Source of the DNA: Paenibacillus sp. S150
Lineage (GTDB): Bacteria; Bacillota; Bacilli; Paenibacillales; Paenibacillaceae
Direction of reading: 5' to 3'
Assembly: GCF_019352175.1 (NCBI RefSeq)
Contig: NZ_JACBYI010000001.1
Location: 434,001 to 498,000 of the forward strand
DNA length: 64,000 bases
The translations under genes and the position numbers were made by a program. Of the stretch, positions 55,601-62,989 are shown in pieces. Each line of letters begins with the position of its first letter. Within the stretch, counting starts at the first letter, position 1. The notes beneath the pieces were generated by a model, which searched no databases, was not told where the DNA came from, and saw only the letters and a program-made list of their open reading frames with translations.

Positions 55601-55802
55601 CCAGCAGTGCGCCCCAGGCTTGCCGGGGAAAATAAGAGCCGTGCACCATGACCAGACAGTCCGCCTGCCCGTTATCCAGGGCTTCTGCAAGAGTGTCCGC
55701 AGCCGTTACCGCCATCCTGCCGGACAGCTGCATGAGCGTATCGTTATCCGGCCGCTTCCCCGCATAGGGGAAACGGGGATCATAGAAAAGAATAGTAGAC
55801 AT
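52632..55802 (-). CDS. Large multidomain clan GH-A glycoside hydrolase
   Basis: Putative cytosolic beta-glycosidase, 1056 aa, no signal peptide. Residues 1-230 look like a ThuA/glutamine-amidotransferase-type domain (DCLVMVHGSYFPRQAWGALL), and about 240-340 like an immunoglobulin-type beta domain. The (beta/alpha)8 catalytic domain spans about 360-740, with proposed acid/base Glu500 in NWDFINEPSLF and nucleophile Glu666 in PCLVQETGIMY. The C-terminal part (about 760-860) resembles the Rossmann-like trimerisation domain of GH42 enzymes. A small beta domain and an Ala/Glu/Lys-rich tail finish it. It resembles GH42/GH5-related enzymes, but I cannot assign a family or substrate. It sits between the sugar ABC importer and the PLP enzyme genes. 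Confidence 0.85.
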   Translation of the reverse strand: MSTILFYDPRFPYAGKRPDNDTLMQLSGRMAVTAADTLAEALDNGQADCLVMVHGSYFPRQAWGALLAFLRQGGGLVHAGGAPFKIPVAEQEGEWIPGHEMTAYHQQLHIHEALEVDPAPIQRLEASTELPLFAGKEALLEVKPTCGLVLHVSKSRDIPQESGSNGPMDAAIYPLLKGISAEGREVAAPAVLLEHRSGDYAGGRWLLINQQLGAAFWTLEGIAALEEWAGFCGRGATEMALKTGYAAYKPGETAELRVELQDIRRSGYPQTGGSGEWSFRITLASEGYGGALWNAELQLRAGPDKAFASLQIPVAVKPGLYRLTAEAVSAAGERRRLHQGYWGQDEELLRAGTPLTRGRDYFRKDGRPFPVVGMTYMTSDVSRKFLFMPNPALWDKDMKTMKAAGINWLRTGLWTAWRNIGFADGHASEEVLRAVDAFIMTAKRHGLEVTFTFFAFTPEAWEGVNPYLDPRSIEAQKRFILAVAARHRRTSNVNWDFINEPSLFDPGRIFTGPRTLNDRFERKAYSEWLAARHGSVHELQDRWNMTPEQLPDYAAALPPEREEISFDIENMRLPGKHNRWLDYTLFTMEMFNRWVRELAASLKTAVPDHLITVGQDEGLGRGPRPSPFFYAGEVDYTTVHTWWLNDALVWDSVFAKAVDKPCLVQETGIMYVEHPDNRAKRSEGELRNILERKYAYAFAAGGAGAIQWLWNTNYYMNNVNESNIGALRADGTEKPEADVSYHFGGFMQRIAELFEERVLEETVVVFPYSNDFSSRPLALEATTRAARVLGYELKIPYRGLGEYQLESLEEYPPRLIIVPSPHNFSDEALDTLAGHVRCHGGTLLISGPLGLDAYWKPTARLSELTGGRRLGNVLREEALDIGGTIHPVSYGGKRIGEVSKETGEGTVPEPAVLQRFPIGKGELMWCPLPLELNERSEAVRALYEEAAAVSGLSLPMKWISGGDLPGVYGTRLSFRDGALFIFVSEYACDAGIEVEDSGSGRRYRFLLEKERSVLFAVDGEGKVRESYRGLVIEERAAAASPESSKTAEPKAEPHNI

Positions 55803-55824
55803 ATGGCTCCTCCGATTTTTTTGA

Positions 55825-55920
55825 AAGAATTTATATGCTTCACGTAATAAATGTTCCTTATCTTTCTCGCTGGAACGGTACCGTCCTTTAAAAGGACGGC
55901 GCAGCCGTTTCCACTTGCCG
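55825..55920 (-). repeat. Dispersed ~100-bp hairpin repeat, copy B
   Basis: Reverse-oriented counterpart of 23668-23770: on the minus strand AAGTGGAAACGGCTGCGCC, the CCGTCCTTTTAAAGGACGG hairpin, then CAGCGAGAAAGATAAGG and CGTGAAGCATATAA. It occupies the interval between the permease and glycosidase genes, so it forms the untranslated region just upstream of the glycosidase ribosome site. Confidence 0.75.
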
Positions 55921-55934
55921 GGAAAGAAAGCGGG

Positions 55935-56828
55935 TCAGCCTTTGACGGCGCCCGCTACCATTCCCTTCATAATTTGCTCTTGGAAAATCAGGAACATGAC
56001 AATGGTCGGCAATACGGAAATCGCCATCGCAGCCATCGTAAGCCCGTAATCTGTGCCGAAGCCGTCCGAGAAAATGGACAGGCTGAGCGGAATCGTCTTA
56101 AGCGATTGCTTGTTGATGAACACCAGGGCAAAGGCAAAGTCATTCCAATAGCGCAGAAAGGCCAGAATTGCCACAGTGGACAGCGCGGGCGTCGTGAGCG
56201 GCAGAATCATCCGGGCAAAAATCCCCCAGTAGCCGCTTCCGTCAATGACCGCCGCCTCTTCAATCTCTTTCGGGATAGAAGTCATATAGGCGGCAGTTAC
56301 AAAGATGGCGACAGGCAGCTCAAATGCCGTGTAGGGCAGGATCAGCGCCCAGTGCGTATTAAGCAAATTCACCTTGTTCAGCATAATGAACAGCGGGACA
56401 AGCGTGCTGTGAATGGGAATCAGCATCCCGATGACAAACAGTGCGCTGACGGCCCCCCGCCACCTGAAGCTGAACCGTGACAGCACATAAGCCGTAAGTG
56501 CGCCCAGGACAAGGGTCAGGGCAATCGCCGCAAACGTCACAATGGACGAATTCAGCGCGGCGCGGCCCATGCCCGACAGCTCCCAGGCTCTTGTAATATT
56601 GCTCAGAACCCATGTCTCGGGAAGCGAAAACGGATGTTCAAAAAAGTCCTGGTTCGTCTTAAAGGCGCTGATCATCAGCCAGTACAACGGATACAGGGTT
56701 CCGAGCGCGTACAGAAGCATCAGGAGATTTACCAGTCCTTTGCCGGTGCGGCTCCGCAGGAGCTTCCCTTCGCGGGGCGCGGCCGCGGACAGAGCCGGCT
56801 CCGGGCCGGATACTGCCTTTTGAGGCAT
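55935..56828 (-). CDS. Carbohydrate ABC transporter permease, MalG-type
   Basis: Inner-membrane permease of a CUT1-type sugar importer, 297 aa. It has a cytosolic N-terminus of about 30 residues, six predicted membrane helices and the EAA loop EIEEAAVIDGSGYWGIFARMILPLTTPAL, which contacts the ATPase. The C-terminus QIMKGMVAGAVKG is typical of MalG homologues. It follows the MalF-type gene by 15 bp. No ATPase gene is in the operon; CUT1 systems in Firmicutes often share an MsmX-type ATPase encoded elsewhere. Confidence 0.95.
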   Translation of the reverse strand: MPQKAVSGPEPALSAAAPREGKLLRSRTGKGLVNLLMLLYALGTLYPLYWLMISAFKTNQDFFEHPFSLPETWVLSNITRAWELSGMGRAALNSSIVTFAAIALTLVLGALTAYVLSRFSFRWRGAVSALFVIGMLIPIHSTLVPLFIMLNKVNLLNTHWALILPYTAFELPVAIFVTAAYMTSIPKEIEEAAVIDGSGYWGIFARMILPLTTPALSTVAILAFLRYWNDFAFALVFINKQSLKTIPLSLSIFSDGFGTDYGLTMAAMAISVLPTIVMFLIFQEQIMKGMVAGAVKG

Positions 56829-56843
56829 GTTCTTGCCTCCTTC

Positions 56844-57719
56844 CTAGCTGTCTTTTTTCTTGAAAACCAGCTGGCTGACCAGAATCATCGCCATGCTGAT
56901 GATCACGATCAATGTTGATACCGCCGAGCCGTAGCCGTAACGGTAGATGTTGAAGGTATTGTTATACATGTAAGTAGCCAGCAGCTCCGTTGATTGCGCA
57001 GGACCGCCTCCAGTCATGATGAATACCTGGTCAAAGGCCTTGAGGCTGCCCGCAATGCACATGACGATGACCACATTGATCGTGTCCCTGATCATAGGGA
57101 GCGTCACAAGCCAGAGCTTCTGCCGCGGGGTGGTCCCGTCAATCTGGCAGGAGTCGTCGATCTCTGAGGGAATATTCTGAATGGCTGCGATGAACATAAT
57201 CAGATACGGGCCGATAAAGTTCCAGATAATAGGCACCGACACCGCGTACATGTTCACCTCGGGATCGGACAGCCAGCCTCTTGTCCAGGAATCAAGCCCC
57301 ACAAGCTGCAGGAGATAATTCACCAGGCCGAACTGGGGGTGGTAGATATACCCCCAGATCAAACCCACAACGACCGTGGACAGCACCATCGGCATAAATA
57401 CCGCGCTGCGGATGAAGCGGTGCAGCATCGTGTTCCTGCGCAGCAGCACCGCAAGCACAAGCGCGATGGGAACCTGTCCGAGAATGGATGCCGCGACAAT
57501 AATCAGATTGTTCTTCAGCGCCTTCCAGAAGACGGGATCATGCAGCGCCTCCGAGAAATTCTCAAAACCGATAAACGTGGACGCCCCTACTCCCGACCAC
57601 TCGAACAGCCCGTAGTACGCGGACCAGAATATCGGAATGATCACAAAGAAGGCATACAGCGCCAGAGCCGGAAGCAGCGCCAGTGTGACAAAGCGCTTGG
57701 AATGCATAGTCGATATCAT
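56844..57719 (-). CDS. Sugar ABC transporter permease, MalF-type
   Basis: First permease of the CUT1-type importer, 291 aa, six predicted membrane helices. It starts with a basic N-terminus and the helix FVTLALLPALALYAFFVIIP. The EAA motif is EIDDSCQIDGTTPRQKLWLVTLPMIRDTI. GAGAGGAGACC lies before the ATG at 57719. It follows the binding-protein gene by 41 bp and precedes the MalG-type gene. Confidence 0.95.
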   Translation of the reverse strand: MISTMHSKRFVTLALLPALALYAFFVIIPIFWSAYYGLFEWSGVGASTFIGFENFSEALHDPVFWKALKNNLIIVAASILGQVPIALVLAVLLRRNTMLHRFIRSAVFMPMVLSTVVVGLIWGYIYHPQFGLVNYLLQLVGLDSWTRGWLSDPEVNMYAVSVPIIWNFIGPYLIMFIAAIQNIPSEIDDSCQIDGTTPRQKLWLVTLPMIRDTINVVIVMCIAGSLKAFDQVFIMTGGGPAQSTELLATYMYNNTFNIYRYGYGSAVSTLIVIISMAMILVSQLVFKKKDS

Positions 57720-57760
57720 TGCGGTCTCCTCTCCGTCAGGCTTGTGGCCGGGCCGCTTGG

Positions 57761-59098
57761 TCAGCGGCCGGTTGCAGCCTCGATTTTGGCCGCAACCTCT
57801 GCCGGATCTCCGCCGAGCATCAGCTCCTGAAGACCGTTGTTCACAGCTTCCGTAGTCGCCGAGGACAGATAAGCGTCATAGACGGGAGTCAAGCTTACGC
57901 TTGAGATCAGATCATAGGCTTTCTTGAACAGGGGAGTCACTTTGGATTCGTCCACATCCGCTTTGTAAATAACCAGCGTATTGCTTTCGGCGATCGCTTT
58001 CTGGGCATCTGGACCGCTGATTGCATAGATCAGGTCAAACGCGGCATCCCGCTGTGCGCCTTCCGCCTTGGCGTTCAGGGCAAAGCCGGTGCCTGTGGAG
58101 GCTGACAGGGAGTTGGCCTCGCCTTTTCCGTCAGGGACCGAAGGGAAGACTGTTACGCCCACCTGCTCCAGCGTTTCAGGGCTGGCAGTAGTGGCAAGAC
58201 TGGTCAGGGTCCAGTTGCCGCCCATGGTCATCGCCGCTTTTCCTTGAATGAAGTATTGTTCGGCCTGGGTGTTGTCAATGCTGTTCGCGCCTTCCTGGAA
58301 GGCATCCGCGTCAACAAGCTGCTTGAAGTAATCCAGCGCCTTGACAAATTCAGGATCGTTGAAGGATGCCCCTTCCCCCTTGACCGCGTTCAGGAACCAG
58401 TCGGTGCCTGTTACACGGTTCCCAAGTGTGGAGAGCAATGTGGAGTCAGCCACCCACGAAGCTTTGTTGCCGAGGGCAAAAGGTGTAATTCCGTTGCTGT
58501 TAAAGGTATCAATGGCGGTCATCAGTTCATCCCAGGTAGCGGGAACCTTAACGCTGTATTTCTCAAAAAGATCGGAGTTGTAGTACAAGATGGAGGAAGG
58601 GGAGTGATTGATCGGCGCGGCGTAGACGGCACCGTCAAAGGTGTGGCTTTCGAAGGCGCCGGGCAGGAAGCCGTCCACCCATTCGGGCTCGCGGTCCAGC
58701 AGATCGTCGATCGGCTGAATCAGCCCGCCGTTGTAGAACTCGGCAATCATGCTGCCGGGATTGGTCAGGAACACATCGGGCAGCTCGTTCGCCGCTGCTA
58801 CGGTCTTGAGTCTCTGCTTGTAGCCGTCGGGAGGAATAGCCTGAACATCCAGCTCAACCTCGGGATGGGCTGTGGCATAGGCTTCTATCAGGCCGCGCAT
58901 CGTTTGGGCCCGCTGGTCGTCGCCGGAGAAATTATGCCAGATGGAGAGCTTGACCGGCTCCGCACTGTTAGTCGCGGCCGCCCCGTTGTCCGTCTCCCCG
59001 CCGCTGCCCGCATTGCTTGCATTGTCTGTATTGCCTGAACAAGCGGTAATCATGGAAAACACCAGAAGCATAATAGAGAGTGACATTAATTTCTTCAT
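57761..59098 (-). CDS. Extracellular sugar-binding lipoprotein of the ABC importer
   Basis: Family 1-type solute-binding protein, 445 aa. A lipoprotein signal peptide ends in the lipobox MITAC (Cys near residue 20), followed by a Gly/Asn/Ser-rich linker. The mature domain shows KLSIWHNFSGDDQRAQTMRG, VPATWDELMTAIDTFNSNGI, FIQGKAAMTMGGNWTLTSLA and GTGFALNAKAEGAQRDAAFD, as in maltose- and oligosaccharide-binding proteins. It is the first gene of the transport and catabolism operon and lies next to the YesM/YesN pair that probably controls it. The ligand is unknown. Confidence 0.95.
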   Translation of the reverse strand: MKKLMSLSIMLLVFSMITACSGNTDNASNAGSGGETDNGAAATNSAEPVKLSIWHNFSGDDQRAQTMRGLIEAYATAHPEVELDVQAIPPDGYKQRLKTVAAANELPDVFLTNPGSMIAEFYNGGLIQPIDDLLDREPEWVDGFLPGAFESHTFDGAVYAAPINHSPSSILYYNSDLFEKYSVKVPATWDELMTAIDTFNSNGITPFALGNKASWVADSTLLSTLGNRVTGTDWFLNAVKGEGASFNDPEFVKALDYFKQLVDADAFQEGANSIDNTQAEQYFIQGKAAMTMGGNWTLTSLATTASPETLEQVGVTVFPSVPDGKGEANSLSASTGTGFALNAKAEGAQRDAAFDLIYAISGPDAQKAIAESNTLVIYKADVDESKVTPLFKKAYDLISSVSLTPVYDAYLSSATTEAVNNGLQELMLGGDPAEVAAKIEAATGR

Positions 59099-59194
59099 TC
59101 GTTAATCCCCCTTTAAACTGTTGATAGGTTCAATTGTAGAGGAGGCCCACAGTTTGCAGTAGGGGAGTAAATTCAGACACAGGGGGGTGAAACT

Positions 59195-60691
59195 TCAGTT
59201 GTTGCGCCGGTATTCTGAAGGCGTCATGCCGGTATGCTTCTTGAACAGCCGGGTGAAATATTTGATGTCCTGATAGCCGACCTGGTTAGCCACCTCGGAA
59301 ATTTTTAGCGGTGTTTCCTTCAGGATCGCCGCCGCCCGCTCCACCTTTTCCCGGGATACGAATTCGATGTAGGTCATCCCGGTCTCCCGCCTGAACATTT
59401 CGCTTAAGTAATTGGCATTGATATGGACCTGCCTGGAGACCAGGTTCAAGGAGAGATTGCGGTCCAGATGTTCGCGGATATAGGCGGTGGCTTTATCAAT
59501 ATACGCGGATTTATCCAGCGACAGCTGTTTGTAGGCATTCATAATTCCCAGCAGCTCGGACAGCAGCAGAGGCGCGCTGACGGGTCCGCCTTCAGCGAAG
59601 CCGGAAGGCTCGGAGACCGGGGGCGCACCGGTCCTCCCAAGAACATTGCCCACCCGTTCAAGCCAGCGGTAACCCGCTATGGAGAGCGAGCGGAGATAGG
59701 TGCGGACAGATTCCGGTGTGGCCTCGGGATGGCTGCGCAACCGTTCCAGCGTCCGGGCGCACCAGTCCTCAAGCCTGTCCCGGCACCCGGCCTTCAGGAT
59801 CTCAATCAGCTCGGACTCCTCCTCCTGACTGCCTACAGTACGGATGCCCTGTCTGTCTTTAATCCGTTCGTAGGCAATATAGTCGGCTGTTCCCAGCAGC
59901 GGACGATATCCGGCGGCCATGAGCGCCTGCTCATAGGAAGCGGCAAGGGAACGCATATCTCCCGCCAGGCCTCCGGAGGCCAGGAAGCAGGACATCTTCA
60001 TTCTCCGGGCCAATGCTGCGAGCAGGCGGGCCGCGTCCTGCGCCCCCGGCATTATTTTCAGGATCAGCAGCAGCCTGCCGTTCTCTTCGATGCTTTCACA
60101 AGGCAAAGCTTCACAAGCCGCTTCCCGGAGCCGCCGGAGCAGGCTGTCCTCCCCTTCGTTCAGGGAAATTGTCCATACCTGCAGTTGTTCCCCTCTGTCC
60201 GCTTTGATATTCAGATTGGGAAAACGCAGGCAGGCCTGCTGCCACTCCTCCACAGTTACGGACTGCGGCGCCCGCAATACTCTCGCGAGCAGGCGCTCTG
60301 TACCCTGCTGGCCCTGCTTAAGCAGGATCTTGTCGCGCAGCCGTTCCGCCGTCCGGATAATGTCGCCCGGGCCGCTCGTTTTCAGCAGGTAATCGCTGAC
60401 TCCGTCACGCATGGCCTGCTGGGCATATTGAAATTCATCATAACCTGACAAAATGACAATTTCCGTCTCAGGGTAAACGGCCTTAACCTCCTTGGCCAGC
60501 TCCAGTCCGCTTCTGCCGTTCATCCGGATATCCGTGAACAGGATATCCGGGCGCTCGCCGGGAATCCGCTCCCAGGCTTCCTCGGCGGACTCTGCCGGTG
60601 CCAGCAGCTCAAAGCCGCTCCCCTGCCAGTCAATGACCTGGCTGATGCCCTGGCGGATAATGACCTCATCATCAATAATCAACACCTTCAT
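59195..60691 (-). CDS. YesN-type response regulator with AraC DNA-binding domain
   Basis: Response regulator of 498 aa. The receiver domain (residues about 1-120) has acidic IDDE, phospho-acceptor Asp54 in LFTDIRMNG and the conserved Lys in YLLKTSG. A long linker region (about 130-390) of the YesN type follows. The C-terminal AraC/XylS domain (about 398-498) holds two helix-turn-helices, ending IKYFTRLFKKHTGMTPSEYRR. Such regulators activate the adjacent carbohydrate ABC operon in Bacillus and Paenibacillus, and that is inferred here. The start overlaps the sensor gene stop by four bases, so the pair is coupled. Confidence 0.95.
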   Translation of the reverse strand: MKVLIIDDEVIIRQGISQVIDWQGSGFELLAPAESAEEAWERIPGERPDILFTDIRMNGRSGLELAKEVKAVYPETEIVILSGYDEFQYAQQAMRDGVSDYLLKTSGPGDIIRTAERLRDKILLKQGQQGTERLLARVLRAPQSVTVEEWQQACLRFPNLNIKADRGEQLQVWTISLNEGEDSLLRRLREAACEALPCESIEENGRLLLILKIMPGAQDAARLLAALARRMKMSCFLASGGLAGDMRSLAASYEQALMAAGYRPLLGTADYIAYERIKDRQGIRTVGSQEEESELIEILKAGCRDRLEDWCARTLERLRSHPEATPESVRTYLRSLSIAGYRWLERVGNVLGRTGAPPVSEPSGFAEGGPVSAPLLLSELLGIMNAYKQLSLDKSAYIDKATAYIREHLDRNLSLNLVSRQVHINANYLSEMFRRETGMTYIEFVSREKVERAAAILKETPLKISEVANQVGYQDIKYFTRLFKKHTGMTPSEYRRNN

Positions 60692-62457
60692 GCCATCGCC
60701 TCCTGGTCCTCCGGAATAATAAAGCTTACCTCCGTGCCCTGTCCCTCCCTGCTGTCTATCATCAGACCGGCAGAATTCCCGTAATGCAGCCGCAGCCGCT
60801 CATGGACATTCCTCAGGCCGTAGCTGCCCTGCTTGAGCACTACCTGCCTGCTGAAATCCGTCTCGGCCAGCAGGCGGCGCAGCTCCTGGAGCTTGTCTTG
60901 CGTCATGCCCGCGCCATTGTCCGAAATGACAAACCGGATTCCCTGCTCATGCTCATTGGCATCGACGGTAATGGCGCCCCGGCCCTCTTTTTTCATAATG
61001 CCGTGCAGCATGGCGTTCTCAATCAGCGGCTGCAGCAGCAGCTTCAGCATGGTCCTGTCCATCAGTCCCGGATCGACCCGGATTTGAAAATCAAAGCGGT
61101 CCGGATAACGGATCAATTGAATATTTACATAATTCTGCACATGCTCAATCTCCTGGCGGACATTGCAGTATTCAGCGCCTCCGTTCAAGCTGAACCTGAG
61201 GAAATCGCTCAGCGAGCCGACCATGGACGCAATGCGCGCATCTCCGCCCAGCAGTGCCAGCCAGTGGATCGAGGAGAGGGTGTTATAGAGAAAATGGGGA
61301 TTGATCTGGGCCTGAAGCGCCAGCAGATCCGCCTCTTTTTTTAGCGCCTCATTCAGCTTCACCTGATCCGTCAGCTTCTTGATCCGGTAGGTCAGCTTAT
61401 TGTAGCTCAGGACCAGCTGCCCCACCTCATCAATCGAGGCCACCGGCACCATGGGAATCGGCTCCTCCGGACTGGACTCATTAAGGTAGTAGACCAGCGA
61501 AGAGATCGGCCGGGTTACCTTTTGAATGAAGAACAGCACCAGAGCCACGGACAGCAGCACGGCAATCCCGACTGCAGCAGCGGTCAAGGCCAGCACATAG
61601 CGGTTCTGCGCGCTGTACTCCTTGAACGGGATCACCCCCATCAGCTTCCATCCCACCGATGGCATCGAATAATACAGGATGGTGCTGCGCTCTCCGCCCT
61701 GTCCGAGAGTAAAAGCCTCCTCCTTCTCCGGCAGCCGGGGCATGTCCGGATACACTTCGGAAACCGGGCGGTACAGCTTGCCGGCATCGGTGCTCGAAAT
61801 AATCCCGTCCGTCTCGTCCAGCAGCAGCGCCTCCCCGCTTCCTTCCAGCACGGAATCCCGCAGCAGCCTTGAGATAAACTGCTCATCCAGGCTAATTGTG
61901 AGCTTGCCGATGGTCTGATACGTGTTCGTGCTGCGGATCGGGCGGATCAGCGAGATCACACGCCGGACGCCCATAGGTGTCTTCTCTTCATACAGCGGGG
62001 ACCACCACTTGGCATGTTCCACAAAATAAGCCGGATCGGTATCGGCAATATCAGGGCGTTCACTCTGCAGGATCGTCGTTTGCGAAATTTCGGGCTTGCC
62101 GCCCATCGGTTCAATCATAATATTGGCGATATACTCTTTGGAATAGGCCAGATTGGTCAGGAAGCCGATGATCGAGGTCTGCTGGCCGGAGTTTTGCTGG
62201 GAAGTGGTCAGATAGCGCTGAATTTCATTGTCCCCGATCAGAAAAACAGACATATTCTCAATATCACGCGTCATCAGCTCCAGCTGTGTTTCCACCTGTC
62301 TCAGCGTGTTCATTCCGGTCAGCTTGGCCTTTTCTTCGGAAATGCTTGATGCGGTCATATAGGAAAATAAACCAAAGGAGAGCAGCGGCAGCAATGTGGA
62401 CAGGATAATCATCAGCGACAGCTTGCCCTTTAGGGAATGGCTTAAAAAATGGATCAT
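60688..62457 (-). CDS. YesM-type sensor histidine kinase
   Basis: Membrane sensor kinase of the LytS/YesM (HPK7) type, 589 aa. One membrane helix near residues 12-32 precedes an extracytoplasmic dCache-like domain of about 240 residues. A second helix follows (YVLALTAAAVGIAVLLSVALVLF), and then HAMP. The phospho-acceptor His lies in QINPHFLYNTLSSIHWLAL, and the ATPase domain shows LLLQPLIENAMLHGI and ISDNGAGM. The ATG at 62457 has GAGAGGAG upstream; the open frame starts 17 codons earlier without support. The signal is probably a sugar or a binding-protein complex. Confidence 0.94.
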   Translation of the reverse strand: MIHFLSHSLKGKLSLMIILSTLLPLLSFGLFSYMTASSISEEKAKLTGMNTLRQVETQLELMTRDIENMSVFLIGDNEIQRYLTTSQQNSGQQTSIIGFLTNLAYSKEYIANIMIEPMGGKPEISQTTILQSERPDIADTDPAYFVEHAKWWSPLYEEKTPMGVRRVISLIRPIRSTNTYQTIGKLTISLDEQFISRLLRDSVLEGSGEALLLDETDGIISSTDAGKLYRPVSEVYPDMPRLPEKEEAFTLGQGGERSTILYYSMPSVGWKLMGVIPFKEYSAQNRYVLALTAAAVGIAVLLSVALVLFFIQKVTRPISSLVYYLNESSPEEPIPMVPVASIDEVGQLVLSYNKLTYRIKKLTDQVKLNEALKKEADLLALQAQINPHFLYNTLSSIHWLALLGGDARIASMVGSLSDFLRFSLNGGAEYCNVRQEIEHVQNYVNIQLIRYPDRFDFQIRVDPGLMDRTMLKLLLQPLIENAMLHGIMKKEGRGAITVDANEHEQGIRFVISDNGAGMTQDKLQELRRLLAETDFSRQVVLKQGSYGLRNVHERLRLHYGNSAGLMIDSREGQGTEVSFIIPEDQEAMA

Positions 62458-62989
62458 TCCGTGGCTCCTCTCTATTGTCACTCCAATAGACACGACATAA
62501 AGCGTCATAATTTCTAACTATACTACATAGTTCGACATTGTTTATTTTACATAATAGCATCTTTTGCTTATTTTTATTATCCTTTATGTTACTTAAGATG
62601 ACATTAGCGTATATTTCCATGCAAAAATAGCCCCTCCTGGCGCCGGAGAGGCCTTTTTTTCATACAGCTTGCGGTGAAAACACGTAGCTGCTGCTATAGA
62701 TAAGCGTTCACGGCAGCGAATAATTAGAAATGCTCGCCATGCTGCGGTAAAGCGCAATCCACTGTACTCCGTACAATTGATTAAAGGAATTAGTGCCAAA
62801 AAGAACCTTTTCCGGGGAATCAACTGAACAAAATACAACAGATTCAGTATATCGGCTGATTTGAAGACAATCTGCTGCAAAAAGTGCAGCAGATTAGCAC
62901 ACATATCTGTACTCGAAGCAGCAGACAACCGCAGGGCCAGGTTTACTTGGCTCTTGGCTCAAAGCCCCAGATTAAAGCCGATCTGATGC
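62458..62989. other. Intergenic between YesM-type kinase and RlmI-like gene
   Basis: About 530 bases without a supported gene. The only structure is a short CTCC...GGAG/GGCGCC hairpin followed by TTTTTTT on the plus strand (62627-62660), terminator-like, with no plus-strand gene before it. The kinase promoter should be here, but I could not choose one. Confidence 0.5.

Noticed and set aside
53559..55847. 762-codon plus-strand open frame opposite the glycosidase
   Set aside because: It is antisense to a clear GH-A enzyme with catalytic motifs; the long frame follows from GC-rich codon usage.
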